From the NCBI RefSeq assembly GCF_000155975.1, contig NZ_GG730301.1, forward strand, positions 250,049 through 314,048: DNA of 64,000 bases, given 5' to 3'. Position numbers and translations under genes: made by a program. Origin of the DNA: Citrobacter youngae ATCC 29220 (GTDB lineage Bacteria > Pseudomonadota > Gammaproteobacteria > Enterobacterales > Enterobacteriaceae). Position 1 is the stretch's first letter. The number at the start of each line of letters is the position of its first letter. Of this stretch, positions 1-10,200 are shown piece by piece. Under the pieces are notes generated by a model. That model had not been told where the DNA came from, did no database searches, and saw nothing but the letters and a program-made list of their open reading frames with translations.

Positions 1-53
1 ACCGCGACCAGGCGGGCTCCATGGAGCTGAAGAAACGTCAGGGGTATTTCTAA
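1..53 (+). CDS. cysD: Sulfate adenylyltransferase subunit 2, C-terminal end (partial)
   Basis: The window opens inside an open frame that ends at a TAA at 51-53. Its last residues read DQAGSMELKKRQGYF, the known C-terminus of enterobacterial CysD. CysD is the small catalytic subunit of ATP sulfurylase, which adenylates sulfate to APS. The next gene, cysN, starts 10 bases on and encodes its GTPase partner, with a Shine-Dalgarno AAGGAG between them. Only about 17 codons are present. Confidence 0.93.
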   Translation, partial: RDQAGSMELKKRQGYF

Positions 54-62
54 GGAGCCGCC

Positions 63-1490
63 ATGAACACGACACTTGCACAACAAATTGCTAATGAAGG
101 CGGCGTTGAAGCCTGGATGGTTGCCCAGCAACACAAAAGTCTGCTGCGTTTTTTAACCTGCGGTAGCGTGGATGACGGCAAAAGCACCCTGATTGGTCGT
201 CTGCTGCACGATACCCGACAGATCTATGAAGATCAGCTATCATCGCTGCACAATGACAGCAAACGCCACGGCACGCAGGGTGAAAAGCTCGATCTGGCGC
301 TATTGGTTGACGGCTTGCAGGCCGAGCGCGAGCAGGGCATTACCATCGACGTGGCTTATCGTTATTTCTCCACCGAGAAGCGCAAATTTATTATTGCGGA
401 TACTCCCGGTCACGAACAGTACACCCGCAACATGGCGACCGGCGCGTCGACCTGCGACCTGGCGATCCTGCTGATCGATGCGCGTAAAGGCGTGCTGGAT
501 CAGACCCGTCGTCACAGCTTTATCTCCACGCTGCTCGGGATCAAACATCTCGTGGTGGCGATCAACAAAATGGATCTGGTGGACTTTAGCGAAGAGACAT
601 TTAACCGCATCCGTGAAGACTATCTCACGTTTGCTGAACAGCTGCCGGGCAATCTGGATATCCGCTTTGTGCCGCTCTCCGCGCTGGAAGGCGATAACGT
701 GGCTTCGCAAAGCGTCAGCATGCCGTGGTACAGCGGTCCGACGCTGCTGGAAGTGCTGGAAACCGTTGAGATCCAGCGCATTGTTGATACCCAGCCGATG
801 CGTTTCCCGGTGCAGTATGTGAACCGACCGAATCTGGATTTTCGCGGTTATGCCGGAACGCTGGCCTCCGGTAGCGTGCAGGTCGGGCAGCGCGTCAAGG
901 TGCTGCCGTCCGGCGTTGAGTCGAGCGTGGCGCGGATCGTTACCTTTGATGGTGATTTACAGCAAGCGCATGCCGGTGAAGCGATCACTCTGGTGCTGAA
1001 AGATGAGATTGATATCAGCCGGGGCGACCTGCTGCTGGATGCCGCTGAAGCATTGCCGGCGGTACAAAGCGCTGCCGTTGACGTGGTGTGGATGGCGGAA
1101 CAACCGCTGTCGCCGGGGCAGACTTATGACATCAAAGTCGCTGGTAAGAAGACCCGCGCACGCGTGGATAGCGTCCAGTATCAGGTTGATATTAATAATC
1201 TGACCCAGCGTGAGGTCGACGCGCTACCGCTGAACGGTATTGGTCTGGTGAATCTGACCTTTGATGAGCCGCTGGTGCTGGATACCTATCAGCAGAACCC
1301 GGTTACGGGTGGGTTAATTATCATTGACCGCCTGACTAACGTCACCGTCGGCGCGGGGCTGGTGCGCGAGCCGATCGTGCAGGAGCAGGCCGCCGCTTTT
1401 CAGTTCAGCGCGTTTGAACTGGAGCTGAATGCGCTGGTGCGTCGCCACTTCCCACACTGGGGTGCGCGCGATCTGCTGGGAGGAAAATAA
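63..1490 (+). CDS. cysN: Sulfate adenylyltransferase subunit 1, GTPase
   Basis: This 475-residue protein is the GTPase subunit of ATP sulfurylase, which couples GTP hydrolysis to APS formation in assimilatory sulfate reduction. An EF-Tu-like GTP-binding domain is visible: P-loop GSVDDGKST (34-42), DTPGH (113-117) and NKMD (168-171). Beta-barrel domains follow. The length matches enterobacterial CysN. AAGGAG lies six bases before the ATG. The TAA stop overlaps the ATG of cysC by one base, as in the cysDNC operon of E. coli and Salmonella, so translation is probably coupled. The operon is known to be under CysB control; no CysB site is inside the window. Confidence 0.98.
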   Translation: MNTTLAQQIANEGGVEAWMVAQQHKSLLRFLTCGSVDDGKSTLIGRLLHDTRQIYEDQLSSLHNDSKRHGTQGEKLDLALLVDGLQAEREQGITIDVAYRYFSTEKRKFIIADTPGHEQYTRNMATGASTCDLAILLIDARKGVLDQTRRHSFISTLLGIKHLVVAINKMDLVDFSEETFNRIREDYLTFAEQLPGNLDIRFVPLSALEGDNVASQSVSMPWYSGPTLLEVLETVEIQRIVDTQPMRFPVQYVNRPNLDFRGYAGTLASGSVQVGQRVKVLPSGVESSVARIVTFDGDLQQAHAGEAITLVLKDEIDISRGDLLLDAAEALPAVQSAAVDVVWMAEQPLSPGQTYDIKVAGKKTRARVDSVQYQVDINNLTQREVDALPLNGIGLVNLTFDEPLVLDTYQQNPVTGGLIIIDRLTNVTVGAGLVREPIVQEQAAAFQFSAFELELNALVRRHFPHWGARDLLGGK

Positions 1491-2095
1491 TGGCGCTGCA
1501 TGACGAAAACGTCGTCTGGCATGCCCATCCTGTTACACCGCAACAGCGGGAGCAACGCCACGGCCATCGTGGTGTTGTGCTGTGGTTTACCGGGCTGTCT
1601 GGCTCCGGTAAATCTACGGTAGCGGGGGCGCTGGAAGAGGCGCTGCACAAGCTGGGGGTGAGCACATATTTGCTGGATGGCGATAACGTGCGTCACGGCC
1701 TGTGCAGCGATCTGGGGTTTAGCGATGCCGATCGCAAAGAGAATATTCGTCGGGTTGGCGAGGTGGCTAACCTGATGGTGGATGCCGGTCTGGTGGTCCT
1801 GACCGCCTTTATCTCTCCGCATCGCGCCGAGCGAAAAATGGTCCGCGAGCGCGTTGGCGCAGGGCGTTTTATTGAGGTTTTTGTCGATACGCCATTAGCA
1901 ACCTGTGAAGCGCGCGACCCTAAAGGATTGTATAAAAAAGCGCGGGCGGGAGAGTTGCGCAATTTCACCGGAATTGACTCGGTATACGAAGCGCCTGAAT
2001 CGCCAGAAATTCATCTTGATGGTGAACAATTGGTAACAAATTTGGTTCCCCAATTATTAGACCTGCTGAGACAGGAAGATATTATCAGATCCTGA
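1490..2095 (+). CDS. cysC: Adenylyl-sulfate (APS) kinase
   Basis: CysC phosphorylates APS to PAPS, the second activation step of sulfate assimilation. The 201-residue protein has the P-loop GLSGSGKST at 35-43, the family motif [10 protein letters not shown] shortly after, and the conserved [10 protein letters not shown] segment. The length is standard. The start overlaps the cysN stop by one base. A GC-rich hairpin follows the stop and probably marks the 3' end of the cys transcript. Confidence 0.98.
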   Translation: MALHDENVVWHAHPVTPQQREQRHGHRGVVLWFTGLSGSGKSTVAGALEEALHKLGVSTYLLDGDNVRHGLCSDLGFSDADRKENIRRVGEVANLMVDAGLVVLTAFISPHRAERKMVRERVGAGRFIEVFVDTPLATCEARDPKGLYKKARAGELRNFTGIDSVYEAPESPEIHLDGEQLVTNLVPQLLDLLRQEDIIRS

Positions 2096-2100
2096 GACAC

Positions 2101-2118
2101 CCGGGCTTGCATGCCCGG
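2101..2118 (+). terminator. GC hairpin after cysC, possible 3' end of cysDNC
   Basis: CCGGGC and GCCCGG form a perfect 6-bp stem around a 6-nt loop, six bases after the cysC stop. There is no T-run after it, so it is not a standard intrinsic terminator. It may protect the 3' end or mark Rho-dependent termination. Confidence 0.4.
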
Positions 2119-2142
2119 TCAGTCACGGTCACAGGATTAGAT

Positions 2143-2466
2143 ATGCGTAACAGCCATAACATTACTATCACAGAGTCAGATACCTTCGCCGCCGACGACG
2201 AAACCACCTGGTCACTCCCGGGGGCCGTGGTCGGCTTTGTGGCGTGGCTGCTGGCGCTGGGATTCCCGTGTCTGATGTATGGCCCTAACACGCTGTTTTT
2301 CTTCCTTTATACCTGGCCCTTTTTCCTCGCCTTGTTGCCCGTGGCGATTGTCGCGGGTATTGCCCTGAACTCGCTGTTGAAGGGGCGGCTGCTGCTGAGT
2401 ATTACCTGTACCCTGCTGGTGGTTGGGGCGATGTTTGGCGCACTGTTTATGTGGTTATTGGGGTAG
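2143..2466 (+). CDS. ygbE: DUF3561 inner-membrane protein YgbE
   Basis: This 107-residue protein starts MRNSHNIT like E. coli YgbE and ends FGALFMWLLG. It has a polar N-terminus of about 30 residues and then three hydrophobic segments (about 30-50, 52-72 and 85-105), so it should be a small inner-membrane protein. Its function is unknown. An in-frame TTG at 2107 would add 12 residues, but that codon lies inside the hairpin and the E. coli start corresponds to the ATG at 2143. It sits between cysC and ftsB as in E. coli and Salmonella. Confidence 0.93.
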   Translation: MRNSHNITITESDTFAADDETTWSLPGAVVGFVAWLLALGFPCLMYGPNTLFFFLYTWPFFLALLPVAIVAGIALNSLLKGRLLLSITCTLLVVGAMFGALFMWLLG

Positions 2467-2573
2467 GCTCACGTCTTTTCACATGATCGCCGTTGTTGTC
2501 CACTCTCTGGCCATAATTCAAACCGTAACCAACAATGAGATTATGTTCTCCTTACACGGGGTATACGTAACAA

Positions 2574-2598
2574 CGGGCAAATGTGGTACATTTGCCCG
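2574..2598. other. Perfect 10-bp inverted repeat upstream of ftsB
   Basis: CGGGCAAATG and CATTTGCCCG flank a 5-nt spacer (TGGTA), 83 bases before the ftsB start. It could be an RNA hairpin ending ygbE transcription or an operator for the ftsB-ispD operon. No T-run follows on either strand. Confidence 0.6.
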
Positions 2599-2680
2599 CG
2601 TTGTCGCGGCATTCCCGCCCGTTGATGTAAAGTCGTCTTCGGAAGTTATGGGATGTTAATGCCGTTTTTCAGGGGGCAGG

Positions 2681-2992
2681 ATGGGTAAACTTACGCTGCT
2701 GTTGCTGGCTTTATTGGTCTGGCTACAGTATTCGCTGTGGTTCGGTAAGAACGGCATACATGACTATAGTCGCGTCAACGATGACGTTGTTGCGCAGCAG
2801 GCTACAAACGCGAAACTTAAAGCGCGAAACGATCAGCTCTTTGCCGAAATTGACGATCTCAATGGCGGACAAGAGGCTATCGAGGAGCGTGCGCGCAACG
2901 AACTCAGCATGACTAAGCCGGGCGAAACCTTTTATCGTCTGGTGCCTGACGCGTCTAAACGCGCCCAGACTGCAGGGCAAAACAATCGATAA
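2681..2992 (+). CDS. ftsB: Cell division protein FtsB
   Basis: FtsB is a bitopic inner-membrane divisome protein that forms the FtsQLB complex, which links early septal ring assembly to FtsWI peptidoglycan synthesis. The 103-residue product has a very short cytoplasmic start, one membrane segment (about 4-21, [18 protein letters not shown]) and a periplasmic coiled coil (about 29-70) containing [16 protein letters not shown]. Length and sequence match E. coli FtsB. It is followed closely by ispD on the same strand. Confidence 0.97.
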   Translation: MGKLTLLLLALLVWLQYSLWFGKNGIHDYSRVNDDVVAQQATNAKLKARNDQLFAEIDDLNGGQEAIEERARNELSMTKPGETFYRLVPDASKRAQTAGQNNR

Positions 2993-3010
2993 ACCGTCCA
3001 GGGATTTAAC

Positions 3011-3721
3011 ATGGCAGCCACTTTATTGGACGTTTGCGCCGTGGTGCCGGCTGCCGGGTTTGGCCGCCGAATGCAAACAGAGTGTCCTAAGCAGTACCTC
3101 TCTATTGGCAATAAAACCATTCTTGAACACTCGGTTGATGCGCTGCTGGCCCATCCCCGGGTGACGCGAGTCGTCATCGCTATCAGCCCAGGCGACAGCC
3201 GCTTTGCTCAACTTCCGCTCGCCGCGCATCCGCAAATTACCGTAGTGGATGGCGGCAACGAACGTGCTGACTCCGTCCTTGCCGGTTTGCAAGCGGCAGG
3301 AGAGGCGCACTGGGTGCTGGTGCATGACGCCGCGCGTCCGTGTCTGCACCAAGATGATTTAGCGCGTTTGCTGGCAATCAGTGAGACCAGCCGCACCGGC
3401 GGGATCCTGGCAGCACCCGTACGCGATACGATGAAACGCGCTGAACCGGGCCGGACAGACATTGCTCATACGGTCGAACGCACCGATTTATGGCATGCGT
3501 TGACGCCGCAGTTTTTTCCTCGCGAGCTGTTGCACGACTGCCTGACCCGTGCGCTCAATGAAGGCGCAACCATTACGGACGAAGCCTCGGCGCTGGAATA
3601 TTGCGGCTTTCATCCGCAGCTTGTCGAAGGACGCGCTGACAACATCAAAGTTACCCGCCCGGAAGATCTGGCGCTGGCGGAGTTTTATCTGTCCCGAACA
3701 ATCCATTTGGAGAAAGCATAA
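3011..3721 (+). CDS. ispD: 2-C-methyl-D-erythritol 4-phosphate cytidylyltransferase
   Basis: IspD transfers CMP from CTP to MEP in the non-mevalonate isoprenoid pathway. The 236-residue protein has the nucleotidyltransferase loop PAAGFGRRM near residue 13, the conserved [15 protein letters not shown] and the C-terminal KVTRPEDL. These are the IspD hallmarks and the length is normal. The TAA stop overlaps the ispF ATG by one base (TAATG), so IspD and IspF, which act two steps apart in the pathway, are translationally coupled. Confidence 0.98.
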   Translation: MAATLLDVCAVVPAAGFGRRMQTECPKQYLSIGNKTILEHSVDALLAHPRVTRVVIAISPGDSRFAQLPLAAHPQITVVDGGNERADSVLAGLQAAGEAHWVLVHDAARPCLHQDDLARLLAISETSRTGGILAAPVRDTMKRAEPGRTDIAHTVERTDLWHALTPQFFPRELLHDCLTRALNEGATITDEASALEYCGFHPQLVEGRADNIKVTRPEDLALAEFYLSRTIHLEKA

Positions 3722-4200
3722 TGCGAATTGGACACGGTTTTGACGTACACGCTTTTGGCGGCGTTGGCCCAATTATCATTGGCGGCGTACGCATCCCGTA
3801 TGAAAAAGGATTACTGGCGCATTCTGATGGCGACGTAGCGTTACATGCGCTCACTGACGCCCTGCTTGGCGCTGCGGCGTTGGGGGATATTGGTAAACTC
3901 TTCCCGGACACCGACCCGGCTTTTAAAGGGGCAGATAGCCGCGAATTATTGCGTGAAGCCTGGCGGCGTATTCAGGCGAAAGGTTATACGCTTGGTAATG
4001 TGGATGTGACGATTATCGCCCAGGCGCCAAAGATGCTGCCGCACATTCCGCAAATGCGCGTGTTTATTGCCGAAGACCTCGGCTGCCATATGGATGACGT
4101 TAACGTGAAAGCGACCACCACGGAAAAACTCGGTTTCACCGGGCGTGGGGAAGGGATTGCCTGTGAAGCGGTGGCGTTACTCATTAAGGCAACGAAATGA
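3721..4200 (+). CDS. ispF: 2-C-methyl-D-erythritol 2,4-cyclodiphosphate synthase
   Basis: IspF cyclises CDP-ME 2-phosphate to MEcPP with loss of CMP. The 159-residue protein starts [13 protein letters not shown], containing the metal-binding DxH (Asp8, His10), and has the family motifs [12 protein letters not shown] and [13 protein letters not shown]. It acts as a homotrimer with zinc between subunits. Its stop overlaps the truD start by four bases (ATGA). Confidence 0.98.
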   Translation: MRIGHGFDVHAFGGVGPIIIGGVRIPYEKGLLAHSDGDVALHALTDALLGAAALGDIGKLFPDTDPAFKGADSRELLREAWRRIQAKGYTLGNVDVTIIAQAPKMLPHIPQMRVFIAEDLGCHMDDVNVKATTTEKLGFTGRGEGIACEAVALLIKATK

Positions 4201-5226
4201 CTGCGTTTGAGAATCTGACATATCTCCATGGCAAACCACTGGGCCATGGCGTCCTGAAAGCGAATCCGGAAGATTTTGTCGTCGTTGAAGATTTAGGCTT
4301 CGAACCGGATGGCGAAGGCGAGCACATTTTGGTGCGGATCCTGAAAAATGGCTGTAATACCCGTTTTGTGGCTGACGCGCTGGCGAAGTTCCTGAAAATT
4401 CACGCCCGAGAAGTGAGCTTTGCCGGGCAAAAAGATAAGCATGCGGTCACGGAACAGTGGCTGTGCGCGCGCGTGCCGGGCAACGCGATGCCTGATTTAA
4501 GCAAATTTGAGCTCGAAGGCTGTAAAGTGCTGGAGTACGCGCGCCACAAGCGTAAGCTGCGTTTAGGCGCGCTGAAAGGCAACGATTTTACGCTGGTGCT
4601 GCGTGAAGTTAGCGATCGCGCTGACGTGGAAGCGCGTTTACAGGCGATGAGCGAACGTGGCGTACCGAACTATTTTGGCGCTCAACGTTTTGGTATCGGC
4701 GGCAGCAACCTGCAAGGCGCGCTGCGCTGGGCGCAAAGCGATGCGCCGGTGCGCGATCGCAATAAACGCAGTTTTTGGTTGTCGGCGGCCCGTAGCGCGT
4801 TGTTTAATCAGATAGTCAGTGAACGCTTGAAAAAAACAGACTTTAATCAGGTTGTTGACGGCGATGCGCTACAATTGTCGGGACGCGGAAGCTGGTTTGT
4901 CGCCACACGGGAAGAACAGACTGAATTACAGCGTCGCGTCGATGATAAAGAATTGATGATCACAGCGGCATTACCGGGCAGCGGTGAGTGGGGAACTCAG
5001 CGCGACGCGCTGGCGTTTGAAAAAGGCGCCGTCGCTGATGAAACCGCGCTGCAGTCTCTGTTACTGCGCGAGAAGGTTGAGGCATCGCGACGTGCTATGT
5101 TGCTGTATCCACAACAATTAAGCTGGAACTGGTGGGATGACGTAACCGTTGAGTTACGCTTCTGGCTACCGGCAGGTAGCTTCGCCACCAGTGTAGTAAG
5201 GGAACTTATTAACACAATGGGTGATT

Positions 5227-5246
<20 letters not shown>
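4197..5246 (+). CDS. truD: tRNA pseudouridine(13) synthase TruD
   Basis: TruD makes pseudouridine 13 in tRNA-Glu. The 349-residue protein contains the TruD motif [12 protein letters not shown] with the catalytic Asp (about residue 80) and NYFGAQRFG in the second half, at the usual family length. The start overlaps ispF by four bases and the 3' end overlaps the surE start, so it lies inside a continuous ftsB-to-pcm operon. Confidence 0.98.
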
Positions 5247-6608
<1,362 letters not shown>

Positions 6609-6726
6609 ATAGCGCCGCTGAATACCTGGAGTTTTCCTGGATATTCTCGAACGAGTAAGCGTATTGTGTCGGTGCCTTGCACGGCGATGACGTCACGGGT
6701 TTTAACCAAATTTTCCTGGGGGATAA

Positions 6727-7854
6727 ATGAGCGCGGGAAGCCACAAATTTACCGTTCGCCGCATAGCGGCATTGTCACTGGTTTCATTATGGCTGGCAGG
6801 TTGTTCAAACACCTCGAATCCGCCAGCGCCGGTCAGTTCGGTTGACGGCGGAGCATCCGCGAACACCAGCTCCGGTATGCTGATTACGCCTCCGCCAAAA
6901 ATGGGCTCGACGTCGACGGTTCAACAGACGCCACAGATCCAACCGGTGCAGCGTCCAACTACGCAACCAACGCAAATTCAGCCCGTTACGGAACAGCCTG
7001 TACAGATGGAAAACGGTCGCATTGTGTACAACCGTAAGTATGGGAATATTCCGAAAGGTAGCTACACCGGCGGCAGTACCTATACTGTTAAGAAAGGCGA
7101 CACGCTTTTCTATATCGCCTGGATTACCGGGAACGATTTCCGTGACCTCGCACAGCGCAATAACATTCCGGCCCCGTATGGCCTGAATGTCGGCCAAACT
7201 CTGCAAGTGGGCAACGCGTCGGGTACACCGATTACCGGTGGGAATGCCATCACCCAGGCGGATGCAGCACAGCAAGGAGTTGTGACCAACCCTGCACAAA
7301 ATTCCACCGTTGCTGTTGCTTCGAAACCAACAATTACGTATTCTGAGGATTCAGGTGAACAAAGTGCTAACAAAATGTTGCCGAACAACAAGCCTGCTGG
7401 GACAGTTGTCACAGCGCCAGTAACGGCTCCAGCAGCTAGCACAACCGAATCAACTGCAAGCTCGACGTCGACCAGCGCGCCAATCTCTACCTGGCTCTGG
7501 CCAACTGACGGCAAAGTGATCGAAAACTTTGCGGCTACCGAAGGTGGCAATAAAGGGATCGACATTGCAGGCAGCAAAGGACAGGCGATTGTCGCGACCG
7601 CAGATGGACGCGTCGTCTATGCCGGTAACGCGCTGCGTGGTTACGGTAATCTTATTATCATCAAACATAACGATGATTACCTGAGCGCCTACGCCCATAA
7701 CGATACAATGCTGGTCCGGGAACAACAAGAAATCAAGGCGGGGCAGAAAATAGCTACCATGGGTAGTACCGGAACCAGTTCAACACGCTTGCATTTTGAA
7801 ATTCGTTACAAGGGGAAATCCGTAAACCCGCTGCGTTACTTGCCGCAGCGATAA
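6727..7854 (+). CDS. nlpD: Murein hydrolase activator NlpD (lipoprotein)
   Basis: NlpD is an outer-membrane lipoprotein that activates the amidase AmiC at the septum. The 375-residue precursor has a lipobox LAGC giving an acylated Cys at about residue 26, a long Pro/Thr/Gln-rich linker, a LysM domain (about 118-165, [20 protein letters not shown]) and a C-terminal LytM/M23 domain (about 255-372) ending [18 protein letters not shown]. Activators of this type lack a full set of M23 zinc ligands. In E. coli the main rpoS promoter lies within nlpD, and the same is expected here. Confidence 0.97.
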   Translation: MSAGSHKFTVRRIAALSLVSLWLAGCSNTSNPPAPVSSVDGGASANTSSGMLITPPPKMGSTSTVQQTPQIQPVQRPTTQPTQIQPVTEQPVQMENGRIVYNRKYGNIPKGSYTGGSTYTVKKGDTLFYIAWITGNDFRDLAQRNNIPAPYGLNVGQTLQVGNASGTPITGGNAITQADAAQQGVVTNPAQNSTVAVASKPTITYSEDSGEQSANKMLPNNKPAGTVVTAPVTAPAASTTESTASSTSTSAPISTWLWPTDGKVIENFAATEGGNKGIDIAGSKGQAIVATADGRVVYAGNALRGYGNLIIIKHNDDYLSAYAHNDTMLVREQQEIKAGQKIATMGSTGTSSTRLHFEIRYKGKSVNPLRYLPQR

Positions 7855-7916
7855 TTCGGCGGAACCAGGCTTTCACTTGCTAGTTCCGTTAGGGATCACG
7901 GGTAGGAGCCACCTTT
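7800..7916 (+). promoter_or_regulatory. Proximal part of the rpoS leader with self-inhibitory pairing
   Basis: The segment after CTGCGTTACTTGCCGCAGCG is nearly the same as the E. coli rpoS leader, including GGCGGAACCAGGCTTT, TAGTTCCGTT and GGATCACGGGTAGGAGCCACC. In E. coli the upper part pairs with the ribosome-binding region and is opened by the sRNAs DsrA, RprA and ArcZ with Hfq. GGAACCAGG and the later TAGTTCC can pair here. The Shine-Dalgarno AGGAG is at 7904-7908. Regulation by those sRNAs is inferred from similarity. Confidence 0.8.
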
Positions 7917-8909
7917 ATGAGTCAGAATACGCTGAAAGTTCATGATTTAAATGAAGATGCGGAATTTGATGAGAACGGAGTAGAGGCTTTTGATGAGAAA
8001 GCCTTGAGTGAAGAGGAACCCAGTGATAACGACCTGGCTGAAGAAGAGCTGTTATCGCAGGGGGCCACACAGCGTGTGTTGGACGCGACTCAGCTTTACC
8101 TTGGTGAGATTGGTTATTCGCCACTGTTAACAGCCGAAGAAGAAGTTTATTTTGCGCGTCGCGCACTGCGTGGAGATGTCGCCTCTCGCCGCCGCATGAT
8201 TGAAAGTAACCTGCGTCTGGTGGTGAAAATTGCTCGTCGTTATGGCAATCGTGGTCTGGCATTGCTGGACCTGATTGAAGAGGGCAATCTGGGGCTTATC
8301 CGTGCCGTCGAGAAGTTTGACCCGGAACGCGGGTTCCGCTTCTCAACATACGCAACGTGGTGGATCCGTCAAACGATCGAACGGGCGATTATGAACCAAA
8401 CCCGTACGATCCGACTGCCGATTCACATTGTAAAAGAGCTGAACGTCTATCTGCGTACCGCGCGTGAGTTGTCGCATAAACTGGACCACGAACCGAGCGC
8501 AGAAGAGATTGCTGAACAACTGGATAAACCGGTTGATGACGTCAGCCGTATGCTCCGACTCAACGAGCGCATTACCTCGGTAGACACCCCGCTGGGTGGC
8601 GATTCCGAAAAAGCGTTGCTGGATATTCTGGCCGATGAAAAAGAAAACGGTCCGGAAGACACCACGCAAGACGATGATATGAAACAGAGCATCGTCAAAT
8701 GGCTGTTCGAACTGAACGCCAAACAGCGTGAAGTGCTGGCACGTCGTTTCGGTCTGCTGGGGTACGAAGCTGCAACACTGGAAGATGTGGGCCGCGAAAT
8801 TGGCCTCACGCGTGAACGTGTTCGTCAGATTCAGGTTGAAGGCCTGCGTCGTCTGCGTGAAATTCTGCAGACTCAGGGGCTGAATATCGAAGCGCTGTTC
8901 CGCGAGTAA
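7917..8909 (+). CDS. rpoS: RNA polymerase sigma factor RpoS (sigma-38)
   Basis: RpoS directs RNA polymerase to stationary-phase and general stress genes, including biofilm genes in enterobacteria. The 330-residue protein is essentially identical to E. coli RpoS: region 1.2/2 with [17 protein letters not shown] and the -10 recognition helix [17 protein letters not shown], region 3, and region 4.2 with [20 protein letters not shown]. It is full length with no sign of the inactivating mutations often found in lab strains. An intrinsic terminator follows. Confidence 0.99.
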
Positions 8910-8926
8910 GCACAAGTTCTATCAAG

Positions 8927-8960
8927 AAAGGCCGGTCTCATTGAGACTGGCCTTTTTCTT
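8927..8960 (+). terminator. Intrinsic terminator of rpoS
   Basis: AAGGCCGGTCTCA and TGAGACTGGCCTT form a 13-bp stem with one G-T pair and a minimal loop, followed by TTTTTC, 17 bases after the rpoS stop. Confidence 0.92.
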
Positions 8961-8989
8961 TGGTGCTACTGCTTATTGGTCGGTACGTA

Positions 8990-9024
8990 TTGCCCGATGG
9001 CGCTTTGCTTATCGGGCCTACAAG
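8990..9024. repeat. REP (repetitive extragenic palindromic) element
   Basis: TGCCCGATGGCG...CTTATCGGGCCTACAA matches the enterobacterial REP consensus (GCCGGATGGCG...TTATCCGGCCTAC). It lies between the convergent rpoS and hosA, the usual place for such elements. Confidence 0.8.
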
Positions 9025-9043
9025 ACATCACTCGTAGCCGCCA

Positions 9044-9448
9044 TTACCCCATCATCTTACGCACCAGATGAGTGAACTGTTCGCGTTCTTCCTCGCTAAG
9101 TCTGCCCAGAAACTCATCATCCACGCTATCTCCCAATGGGGTTGCGCTGGCCAGTAAGGCCTCTCCTTGCATGGTCAAATAGACAAACCGCCGGCGCTTA
9201 TCCGCCGGGTCGTGTTCACGCCTGACCAGATCGCGTTTTTCCATCCGGCTCAGCATTTCCGCAAGCGTTGCTTTGGTGCAGACCGCGGCCTCCATCAGGG
9301 CGACCTGTTCAATGCCGGGCTGTTCGGCAATGGCGCGCATCACCGCGTACTGCGGCTTGGTGAGCTCCGGTAACTCGAACTGCCAGCGAGCGGTATGCTG
9401 CTGAAAAAGCTGGCGTAGCAGGTGAAATGCTTTATTGCGTAACGGCAT
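9044..9448 (-). CDS. hosA: MarR-family regulator HosA
   Basis: This 134-residue winged-helix repressor starts MPLRNKAFHLLRQLFQQHTA and closely matches HosA of pathogenic E. coli. The MarR domain includes QVALMEAAVCTKATLAEMLSRM (recognition helix) and the wing DPADKRRRFVYLT. HosA is known to repress the neighbouring decarboxylase operon and to be released by 4-hydroxybenzoate. An upstream in-frame start would add 11 residues, but GGAG lies seven bases before the ATG at 9448 and the known homologue begins there. It is divergent from ecdB, with a perfect palindrome in the shared promoter. Confidence 0.92.
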   Translation of the reverse strand: MPLRNKAFHLLRQLFQQHTARWQFELPELTKPQYAVMRAIAEQPGIEQVALMEAAVCTKATLAEMLSRMEKRDLVRREHDPADKRRRFVYLTMQGEALLASATPLGDSVDDEFLGRLSEEEREQFTHLVRKMMG

Positions 9449-9577
9449 GAGAACTCCGGGATTGCGGTCAGTCTCTATCATAGCGGGTTACGCCTCCTTT
9501 TTTAATCATTGCTGTTTTAGCGATCCGTGCGCGGTGGCCTTGCCCGGAATGCGTTGTGAGAGTATTTTAACCAAAAC

Positions 9578-9591
9578 GTTCGTACACGAAC
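9578..9591. promoter_or_regulatory. Putative HosA operator
   Basis: GTTCGTACACGAAC is an inverted repeat (GTTCGT/ACGAAC with two central bases) 16 bases upstream of the ecdB start in the hosA-ecdB intergenic region. As I recall, the reported E. coli HosA site is a palindrome of this type in the same position. Binding here is inferred. Confidence 0.75.
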
Positions 9592-9606
9592 AAATTGAGA
9601 GATTGA

Positions 9607-10200
9607 ATGAGACTGATTGTAGGAATGACGGGGGCCACCGGCGCGCCGCTCGGGGTGTCGCTGCTGCAGGCGCTGCGGGAAATGCCGGAAGTGGAAACCC
9701 ATTTGGTGTTGTCGAAATGGGCCAAAACGACCATTGCGCTGGAAACGCCGTACAGCGTCCACGATGTATCCGCACTGGCAGACTATTGCCACAACCCCGC
9801 GGACCAGGCCGCGACCATCTCCTCCGGATCGTTTCGTACTGACGGCATGATCATTATCCCCTGCAGCATGAAAACGCTGGCCGGTATTCGTGCGGGTTAC
9901 GCGGAAGGGCTGGTGGGGCGCGCCGCAGACGTGGTGCTGAAAGAAGGGCGCAAACTGGTGCTGGTGCCGCGTGAAATGCCGCTGAGCACCATCCATCTGG
10001 AAAACATGCTCGCGCTTTCCCGCATGGGCGTGGCGATGGTCCCGCCGATGCCCGCGTTTTACAACCATCCGCAAACGGTTGATGACATCACGCAGCACAT
10101 TGTGGCTCGTGTGCTCGACCAGTTTGGGCTTGAACACCCTAACGCCCGTCGCTGGCAGGGATTACGACAGGCGCAGAATTTTGCACAGGAGAACGAATAA
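9607..10200 (+). CDS. ecdB: Hydroxyarylic acid decarboxylase subunit B (UbiX-like prenyl-FMN synthase)
   Basis: This 197-residue flavin prenyltransferase has MRLIVGMTGATGAPLGVSLL at the start (FMN-binding GASG-type loop), SSGSFRTDGMIIIPCSMKTLA in the middle and LVLVPREMPLSTIHLENML near the end. These are UbiX/Pad1 hallmarks. It makes the prenylated FMN cofactor used by the UbiD-type decarboxylase encoded next. The stop overlaps the ecdC start by one base (TAATG). Other names used for this gene are kpdB, bsdB and pad1. The operon decarboxylates 4-hydroxybenzoate and related acids; the true substrate here is inferred from homologues. Confidence 0.93.
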   Translation: MRLIVGMTGATGAPLGVSLLQALREMPEVETHLVLSKWAKTTIALETPYSVHDVSALADYCHNPADQAATISSGSFRTDGMIIIPCSMKTLAGIRAGYAEGLVGRAADVVLKEGRKLVLVPREMPLSTIHLENMLALSRMGVAMVPPMPAFYNHPQTVDDITQHIVARVLDQFGLEHPNARRWQGLRQAQNFAQENE

